Below are positions 24,057 to 28,744 of a stretch of 28,744 bases of DNA, one piece after another. The notes beneath the pieces were generated by a model. That model was given only the letters and a program-made list of their open reading frames with translations. It did not search any database and was not told the origin of the DNA. Each line of letters opens with the position of its first letter. The first letter of the stretch is position 1. Made by a program: the position numbers and the translations under genes. The DNA is from Planctomycetota bacterium (GTDB lineage: Bacteria > Planctomycetota > Phycisphaerae > Tepidisphaerales > Tepidisphaeraceae): assembly GCA_023417885.1 (NCBI GenBank), contig JAEZED010000107.1, positions 1 through 28,744 on the forward strand, given 5' to 3'.

Positions 24057-24917
24057 TTACCGAACGGCACGGCGGCGGCGCATGAGCAGCCCGCCTGCGG
24101 CGACCAGGCCGAGCGACGCCGGCTCCGGGATCGCGGTGCCGGTGAGCTGGAACGGCAGGGCGTAGGCGCGGCCCGGCTCCTGCTCGCTCTGGTATCCCTC
24201 GCGCCCTTCAAACCACATCAGCGGCGAGCCGGCGAACGGCACGTTGTAGAGGTGCGCGTTGTGGTTGAACGCCTCCTCGCGCGGCGACACGAGCGGCGTG
24301 TAGGCCCGCGACCCGGGCGCCGCGTCGCTGTCGAAGGAGAACTCGATCCAGTACGTTCCCTCGTCGAGCCGCCCGGCCTCCGGGAGCCCGTCGAGATCCA
24401 CCGTGTAGGCGAAGACGGGCCGCACCGTGTCCGTTCCACTGGGGCCCTGGCGGTGCGCGACGAAGACGCCTTCGCCAGCGTCGAGCACCAGCGGGCTGGC
24501 GAGCACAGGCGTGCCGCCCTCGCCCGGCGTGCTCGTCCAGAGGTTCACCGTGATCCGTGACACCGTCGCCGTCGTCTGGCCGTTCTGGTAGGCATAGACG
24601 GTGAGCGCATCGAGATTCCACCCGCCGGCCGGGACGACGAAGTCATCCGCGGCGGATGTGCCTTCCGGCACGAACGCGCCGACGCCGGCGGTGGAGGCGA
24701 TGAGGCCCGGGCCCCAGGGGAAGCCGTCGGCATTGCTGATCGGCTGTCCCTCGATCGGCCCGGTCCCGCCGGTGGGGTTCGTGACGATCGGCCCGTTGTC
24801 GAACAGGACGTCGGCGCCGGCCTGCGGGACGAGCCCCGCCGCCGCAACAACAGCCGCCGCGGCGGCAAAACACTTGACTGGCATCTGCAACTTCGATCCC
24901 TTCCTGCCCCCATACAT
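24057..24917 (-). CDS. PEP-CTERM sorting-domain protein
   Basis: 286 aa from ATG 24917 (GGAG 7 nt upstream); ATG 24884 is an alternative with a longer spacing to GGAAGGG. The N-terminal signal peptide has basic residues (GGRKGSKLQMPVK) then CFAAAAAVVAAAGLVPQAGA. The middle is a beta-sandwich-like region (DDFVVPAGGWNLDALTVYAYQ; YWIEFSFDSD) resembling secreted proteins of unknown role with choice-of-anchor C-termini. The end is IPEPASLGLVAAGGLLMRRRRAVR read in parts: PEP motif, hydrophobic helix, Arg cluster. This directs processing by an exosortase (EpsH/XrtA-type), which is not in the window. Likely secreted or surface-located; binding function unknown. Confidence 0.82.
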   Translation of the reverse strand: MYGGRKGSKLQMPVKCFAAAAAVVAAAGLVPQAGADVLFDNGPIVTNPTGGTGPIEGQPISNADGFPWGPGLIASTAGVGAFVPEGTSAADDFVVPAGGWNLDALTVYAYQNGQTTATVSRITVNLWTSTPGEGGTPVLASPLVLDAGEGVFVAHRQGPSGTDTVRPVFAYTVDLDGLPEAGRLDEGTYWIEFSFDSDAAPGSRAYTPLVSPREEAFNHNAHLYNVPFAGSPLMWFEGREGYQSEQEPGRAYALPFQLTGTAIPEPASLGLVAAGGLLMRRRRAVR

Positions 24918-25031
24918 GAGAAGACTCCGGCGACACCGCGCCGCCGGGGATGGGCAACCTACGCGCAACCCCACGGTACGACAACCCGCCGGCGACGCGG
25001 ATCACTCGAACAAGCTAGCGCGCGGGCCACC

Positions 25032-25784
25032 TCACGCCGTGCCCGCCGCGGCCAGGAATCGCATTGCTGCGCGGTACTCGGCGCGGGCGTCGCGCCCGAG
25101 ATGGCGGAGCCACGACGGCGGATCCGGCTCGCCGCGCTTCCGCGCGACCAGCGCCAGCGCCCACGCGAACATCGGCAGTGTCATGTACTCCGGCCTGCGA
25201 ACGTCCGTGCCCGGCCAGCAGGAAAGCTGGCTGTGCCAGTGGCGCGGTGAGGAAATCAGGAAGGTGCCGAACCCGAAGAAGAGCGCCGTCAGGTCGGTCA
25301 GCAGCTCGTTGTCGAACGCATCCGGGTCAGAGCGGCCTTCGCCGAGCAGCCGGAGGTGGGCGAGCTCGTGCGCGAACGTGCCGACGCAGTCCATCGGGCG
25401 GTGAAGCTCGCTTCGTTCCATGCGGATGAGAAACCTCTCGCCGCTGCCCTCGAAGGTGCCTGCCGCGCCGGGCAGGTAGTCGCCACGGTCGTTGACGAAC
25501 CACGGCCGGTTCGACTCGTCGAAGACCTCCAGCTCCACAATCGCCGGGTCGACAGCCATGTAGCCGCAGACGCGGTGAAACAGTCGCTCGGCGGCGGCGG
25601 GGGTGCCGTCGTAGGGGTCGGGGAAGAACTGGGGCGTCGGCTCGACGATTGGCGCCTCGCGAAGTCGCTCCGCTCCGAACTCCTGCTCGAGCCAGCCGAG
25701 CTTGTGCGCAATCCAGTCACGCGCCATTCTGTCGAGGGGCGGCGGGGGAGCGTGCCGTCGGAACCATCCGAGCAGGTCGCGCAC
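25032..25784 (-). CDS. Putative zinc-metallopeptidase-like protein with HExxH motif, family unknown
   Basis: 250 aa, starting at GTG 25784. No signal peptide. The motif GTFAHELAHLRLLGEG places HELAH at 139-143, followed by DNELLTDL (Glu160, Asp164) where a third zinc ligand would be expected. The rest contains PTPQFFPDPYDGTP (50-61) and a C-terminal helical part AWALALVARKRGEP. I recall similar uncharacterised bacterial proteins in which HELxH is followed by 'E.LTDL.'; no named family. It may be a cytosolic peptidase or a degenerate one. CATAAT at 25796-25791, 6 nt before the GTG, suggests a leaderless mRNA of its own, downstream of the terminator of the sugar operon. Confidence 0.6.
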   Translation of the reverse strand: MRDLLGWFRRHAPPPPLDRMARDWIAHKLGWLEQEFGAERLREAPIVEPTPQFFPDPYDGTPAAAERLFHRVCGYMAVDPAIVELEVFDESNRPWFVNDRGDYLPGAAGTFEGSGERFLIRMERSELHRPMDCVGTFAHELAHLRLLGEGRSDPDAFDNELLTDLTALFFGFGTFLISSPRHWHSQLSCWPGTDVRRPEYMTLPMFAWALALVARKRGEPDPPSWLRHLGRDARAEYRAAMRFLAAAGTA

Positions 25785-25796
25785 GCCCGGATTATG
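25785..25796 (-). promoter_or_regulatory. -10 CATAAT 6 nt before the GTG start of the HExxH gene
   Basis: CATAAT (25796-25791) differs from TATAAT at one base and lies 6 nt before the start. TTGCGC (25818-25813) 16 bp upstream can act as a weak -35. No ribosome binding site is possible in the 6-nt gap. Confidence 0.5.
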
Positions 25797-25822
25797 TCAC
25801 TGCCGCTCCGGCGCGCAAAGAA

Positions 25823-25852
25823 GAATGGCGAGCCGGTCTCGGCCCGCCATTC
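25823..25852 (-). terminator. Intrinsic terminator of the sugar operon
   Basis: GAATGGCG (25823-25830) pairs with CGCCATTC (25845-25852), extended inward by GCC/GGC after one mismatch around a GGTCTC loop. On the minus strand the stem is followed by TTCTTTGCG. It begins 25 nt after the DUF1080 stop, a textbook position. Confidence 0.78.
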
Positions 25853-25877
25853 GTGAAGTGCTGCTTGGAAAGCCTGG

Positions 25878-26654
25878 CTACGGCCGCGCTTCGGCGTCGA
25901 GGCGCTTGATCCGGATATTGCGGAAGGCGACCTCGTTGCCGTGGTCCTGGAGGGCGATGTGCCCCGAAGGCTCCTTCGCGAAGCGCGGCCAGGTGGCGAA
26001 CTTGCTGGCGGCGAGGCGCTCCTTCCACTCCTCGCTGCCGAGCTCGGCCTCGACAATCTTCTCGCCGTTGAGGTAGTGCTCGATGGTGTTCCCCTTCACG
26101 ACGATGCGCGCCTCGTTCCACTCGCCGGCGGGCTTCACGGGCGAGGGGTCAGGGGCGGGGTAGAGGCCGTAGAGGGCGCCGGCGCGCGTCATGGTCGTCT
26201 TGTTGTCGGCGGCGTCCTTGTCGTCGAGGACCTGGTACTCCGGGCCGGTGAGATAGGTGGCGTCGGTGCCGTCGCCCGACTCGCCCACGCGGTACATGAT
26301 GCCGCTGTTTCCGCCCGGCTCGATCTTCCACTCCAGCCGCAGGTCGAAGTCCGTGAACTGCTGGCGGGTGATGATGTCCCCCTGGCCGCTGCCGGTCAGG
26401 GTCAGGGCCTCCTCCGTCACCGTCCACCCCTCGGGAAGCTCCTGTTTCTTGAAGCCGCGCCAGTTCTCCTTGGCGCTCTGCTCGGTGCCGTCGAAGAGGA
26501 TGATGAAGCCTTCCTCCTGCGCGTCGCCCGGCTGCGCCTGCGCGGCGCGATCCTGCGACTCCTGCTGCGGCGCCGGCTGCGACCAGAGCGCCGAAGCGGC
26601 GCCGGCGGACAGCAGCAGGGCGGGAACGACAAGGGCACACGTACGGAATGGCAT
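25878..26654 (-). CDS. DUF1080 (3-keto-disaccharide hydrolase type) secreted protein
   Basis: 258 aa with a signal peptide (RTCALVVPALLLSAGAASAL). After a Gln-rich linker the DUF1080 beta-sandwich runs from GFIILFDGTEQSAKENWRGF (49-68) through DFDLRLEWKIEPGGNSGIMYRV to GHIALQDHGNEVAFRNIRIK. FDG, GGNSG, GPEYQVLDD and LQDHG are the family landmarks. Characterised members hydrolyse 3-keto-glycosides; many planctomycete copies are untested. Start ATG 26654 has GGAGAG upstream. The ThuA gene ends 41 bp before it, and a terminator lies 25 nt after it, so this is the last gene of the operon. Periplasmic or secreted. Confidence 0.9.
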   Translation of the reverse strand: MPFRTCALVVPALLLSAGAASALWSQPAPQQESQDRAAQAQPGDAQEEGFIILFDGTEQSAKENWRGFKKQELPEGWTVTEEALTLTGSGQGDIITRQQFTDFDLRLEWKIEPGGNSGIMYRVGESGDGTDATYLTGPEYQVLDDKDAADNKTTMTRAGALYGLYPAPDPSPVKPAGEWNEARIVVKGNTIEHYLNGEKIVEAELGSEEWKERLAASKFATWPRFAKEPSGHIALQDHGNEVAFRNIRIKRLDAEARP

Positions 26655-26695
26655 GTGAATCTCTCCGGTTGTTTTCAGGATACGTCTCTTGCTTG

Positions 26696-27541
26696 TTAGC
26701 GCCGCTCCGCCCCGCCCCCCGAGGCTTCGGCCGCGCCGGCGGCGCGACGGGCGATTTCCTCCTCGCGCTTCGTCACGTCCGGATTCGGCTCGGCGGACGC
26801 TTCGATGTCGCGCAGCAGCCACTTGAAGCCGTTGGTCAGGTGCTCCTGGTACCAGTCGCTCTGCCAGACGGCCTCGTTGTGTCCGAGCGAGGTGTAGAGG
26901 ACGCGTCCCTCGCCGACCTCTTTCACCCAGACCACCGGCACCACCTGCGGGCGCTTGAGCTCGGTCTTTTCCATATCGAGCACCATCAGCACGCGCATCT
27001 GCTCGGGCTGGAGGTTCTTGTGGAGGTAGATCTCCTCCTTCAGCGCCCGCTCCCGGCCGATGGGCGCCACGACCGGGTGCTCCGGATCCGTCGCTTTCAG
27101 CACGACGTCCGTATTCGCGTACCACGGGTGCTCCACGAACGTCCCGCCGATCAGCGTGTAGAACTTCTCGCTCTCCTTGAACGTGTCCGTCGCGCAGTGG
27201 ATGCCCAGGAGCGTTCCACCCTTCTCGACGTAGCTGTTCAGGAGATCCAGGTCCAGCGGCAGGTCGTCGGTCGTGTACATCACGACGACCTGCGTCCTCG
27301 CCGGATCCAGCACCTCCGCCGTCAGCTTGGAGGCGTCGTCAGTGTGTATGAGCCGTCCGCCGAGCTGGTCTTCGACGATCGCCTGGATGGTCCGCTTCAC
27401 GACGCTGTCGCCGTCGGTCGGCTTCACGACGCCGTGGACGTAGCCGTTGCAGTCGGTGAGCAGCAGGACGGTGGGGCCGTCCTGGGCGCGGGTTGCGCCG
27501 GTGAGCGCCATCAGGATCGTCATCAGGATTGTCAGCTGCAT
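26696..27541 (-). CDS. ThuA-domain protein (trehalose-utilisation type)
   Basis: 281 aa. Signal-like N-terminus (LTILMTILMALTGATRAQ). The ThuA fold, a class I glutamine-amidotransferase-like Rossmann domain, is shown by TVLLLTDCNGYVHG, DASKLTAEVLDPARTQVVVMY, YVEKGGTLLGIHCATDTF and FYTLIGGTFVEHPW. The C-terminal VVWVKEVGEGRVLYTSLGHNEAVW is a hallmark segment. In rhizobia ThuA acts in oxidation of disaccharides to the 3-keto form with ThuB. Here it pairs with DUF1080, consistent with 3-keto-sugar metabolism in the envelope. ATG 27541 has no good Shine-Dalgarno. The last ~25 residues are Ala/Gly/Arg-rich. Confidence 0.9.
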   Translation of the reverse strand: MQLTILMTILMALTGATRAQDGPTVLLLTDCNGYVHGVVKPTDGDSVVKRTIQAIVEDQLGGRLIHTDDASKLTAEVLDPARTQVVVMYTTDDLPLDLDLLNSYVEKGGTLLGIHCATDTFKESEKFYTLIGGTFVEHPWYANTDVVLKATDPEHPVVAPIGRERALKEEIYLHKNLQPEQMRVLMVLDMEKTELKRPQVVPVVWVKEVGEGRVLYTSLGHNEAVWQSDWYQEHLTNGFKWLLRDIEASAEPNPDVTKREEEIARRAAGAAEASGGGAERR

Positions 27542-27575
27542 GGGAGTGCGTCCGGAAAGCAGGTCGATGCTCGGG

Positions 27576-27614
27576 CGGGCATGTCAGCCCGTGTTGCCCG
27601 GCCCGGAAGGCCGG
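27576..27614. repeat. Paired short palindromes in the operon gap
   Basis: CGGGC-ATGTCA-GCCCG (27576-27591) is followed 6 nt later by CCGGCC-CGGAA-GGCCGG (27598-27614). They lie between the sugar-binding protein stop (27646) and the ThuA start (27541). They may form a REP-like element or an attenuating structure that lowers expression of downstream genes. Confidence 0.5.
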
Positions 27615-27645
27615 TGCCACGCAGACGGCCGAAGCCAATCACACC

Positions 27646-28704
27646 TCAGAACACCGATTCGGGGAAGTAGAAATCGCTTGCGTTCTCCGGCGTGATCAGC
27701 AGCACCGGCAGCGTCAGCTGCTTCTGCCCCTCCTGCTGCTTCGCCTGCTCGATCATTTCCTTTGTCACGCCCAGGTGCTCCGGCATGTCCTCGGCCGCGG
27801 CGGCCAGATCGCCGTCCACCAGCCGGGCCTTGGCCAGCGCGATCCCCGCCAGGATCATGCTCGGCGGATAGGTGATGTCGGCCGGGAACATCGCATCCCC
27901 ATCCATCACACGCTTCACGATCTCCTTCTTGCCGGCGCCGCCCATCACCCACATGTCGTTCTGCCGGCCGGCCTCCTTGATCGCCTGCTCGATCCCCTCG
28001 GCCATGTCGTCGTCCTGCGCCCAGACGGCGTCGATGTCGCTGTGCTTCTGGAGCAGACCCTGCATCGCGTTGAGCGCGTCCTCGCGGTTCCAGTTCCCGA
28101 CCGCCTGGTCGAGCACGTTGATCCCTTCGTGCTGCGCGAAGACCGCCTTCGCCGCCTCGACCCGCGCCGTGTCCACGGTCGAGGGGATGCCCGTCACGAT
28201 CACGATGTTCCCCTGCCCGCCCATCTTCTCGACCATGTACTCGGCGCTCTGGCGCCCGAAGGCGGCGTTGTCCCCCGCGACATACACATCCGCGACCGGC
28301 TCGAGGAAGCCGCGGTCGACATTGACGAGGTAGACGCCTCGCTCCTTGATCCGCTTGGCGGTCGGCGTCAGCGGCGCGCTTTCGGTCGCCAGCACCACCA
28401 TCGCATCGACGCCCTGGGTCAGCATGTTCTCGATCTGGCTGATCTGCTCCTCCGGCGTGCCGGCGGTCTGGATCAGGATCTCCGCCTCGTCGCCGTACTG
28501 CTTCCGGGCCTCGTTGGCCCAGTAGACGACGCCGCCCGTCCATCCGTGATCTGCCGCGGGGATGCTCACGCCGATCACGGGCTTCTCCCCGCCGCCACCG
28601 CCACCGGCGCCGCCGGAATCGGCCGTGTCGCCGCCGTCACAGCCGGCAAGGGCCAGGGTCGTCATCGCGGCCAGGACGAGGAAGCGCTTCAGGAACAGTC
28701 GCAT
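27646..28704 (-). CDS. Sugar ABC transporter substrate-binding lipoprotein (RbsB-like)
   Basis: 352 aa. A lipoprotein signal with lipobox LALAGC (Cys22) is followed by a Gly-rich linker. The periplasmic binding protein type 1 fold starts KPVIGVSIPAADHGWTGGV and continues QISQIENMLTQGVDAMVVLAT, YLVNVDRGF, VAGDNAAFGRQSAEYMV, IVIVTGIPSTVDTARVEAAK and VWAQDDDMAEGIEQAIKEAG. The family binds pentoses, hexoses or inositol for ABC uptake. Start ATG 28704 has AAGGAG 9 nt upstream. It leads ThuA and DUF1080 genes in this window; the permease and ATPase genes are not here and would have to lie upstream, beyond the window edge. It may be the first gene of the operon or an internal one. Confidence 0.92.
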   Translation of the reverse strand: MRLFLKRFLVLAAMTTLALAGCDGGDTADSGGAGGGGGGEKPVIGVSIPAADHGWTGGVVYWANEARKQYGDEAEILIQTAGTPEEQISQIENMLTQGVDAMVVLATESAPLTPTAKRIKERGVYLVNVDRGFLEPVADVYVAGDNAAFGRQSAEYMVEKMGGQGNIVIVTGIPSTVDTARVEAAKAVFAQHEGINVLDQAVGNWNREDALNAMQGLLQKHSDIDAVWAQDDDMAEGIEQAIKEAGRQNDMWVMGGAGKKEIVKRVMDGDAMFPADITYPPSMILAGIALAKARLVDGDLAAAAEDMPEHLGVTKEMIEQAKQQEGQKQLTLPVLLITPENASDFYFPESVF

Positions 28705-28744
28705 CGTGTCGTTCTCCTTCGGGGTACCGGGCGGGCGCGCCGCG

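Noticed and set aside
1..28744. tRNA, rRNA, riboswitch, integrase or transposase genes
   Set aside because: None was recognised by reading both strands, although without a covariance-model scan a small RNA could be missed.

Overview
This is a GC-rich bacterial window with the marks of a planctomycete, most likely Phycisphaerae-like. The evidence is a PEP-CTERM protein, a large autotransporter-repeat protein with a VPAP-type C-terminal anchor, and DUF1080 and ThuA sugar-catabolism proteins. A secreted GH95 fucosidase, an S10-type carboxypeptidase and a divergent EF-G-like GTPase fit the same picture. The assignment is inferred from gene content; no rRNA or marker phylogeny is available here.

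Layout from left to right. The 3' end of mfd (2-448, +) is followed 11 bp later by an RlaP-like nucleotidyltransferase. Convergent to these are an S10-like carboxypeptidase and a small membrane protein (both -). A bifunctional proline dehydrogenase/P5C dehydrogenase (3905-7012, +) follows. Then comes a 470-bp accessory stretch with a 13-unit, 21-bp tandem array, bounded by a 29-bp direct repeat. Next are a small lipoprotein-like gene and a membrane protein. From 8473 to 11284 on the minus strand lie an EF-G-like GTPase and an iron-transport-like domain protein, separated by an inverted element of TGACAAATGAC-type words. A small minus-strand islet of less GC-rich sequence (11328-12758) has its own promoter, two small ORFs, a uracil-DNA-glycosylase-fold-like gene and a terminator-like hairpin. 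It is followed by a VOC protein.

The second half starts with the threonine-to-glycine operon tdh - GH95 fucosidase - kbl (18062 to 13262, -), in which a glycosidase sits between the two threonine genes. Divergent from it are the autotransporter-repeat surface protein and an M1 aminopeptidase with a HEAT-repeat tail (+). A strong bidirectional terminator separates these from a PEP-CTERM protein (-). At the right end an operon (28704 to 25878, -) encodes a sugar-binding lipoprotein, a ThuA protein and a DUF1080 protein. It ends at a clear intrinsic terminator, followed by a separate HExxH protein gene.

Together the genes describe a heterotroph that scavenges proteins (S10 and M1 peptidases; proline and threonine catabolism) and polysaccharides (fucosidase, sugar-binding protein, 3-keto-sugar enzymes). 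Several transcription units that lack a Shine-Dalgarno sequence have a -10-like hexamer 6-8 nt before the start codon, which suggests leaderless mRNAs. The least explained items are the 21-bp array with its flanking direct repeats, the UDG-like islet, and the word-repeat intergenic elements.
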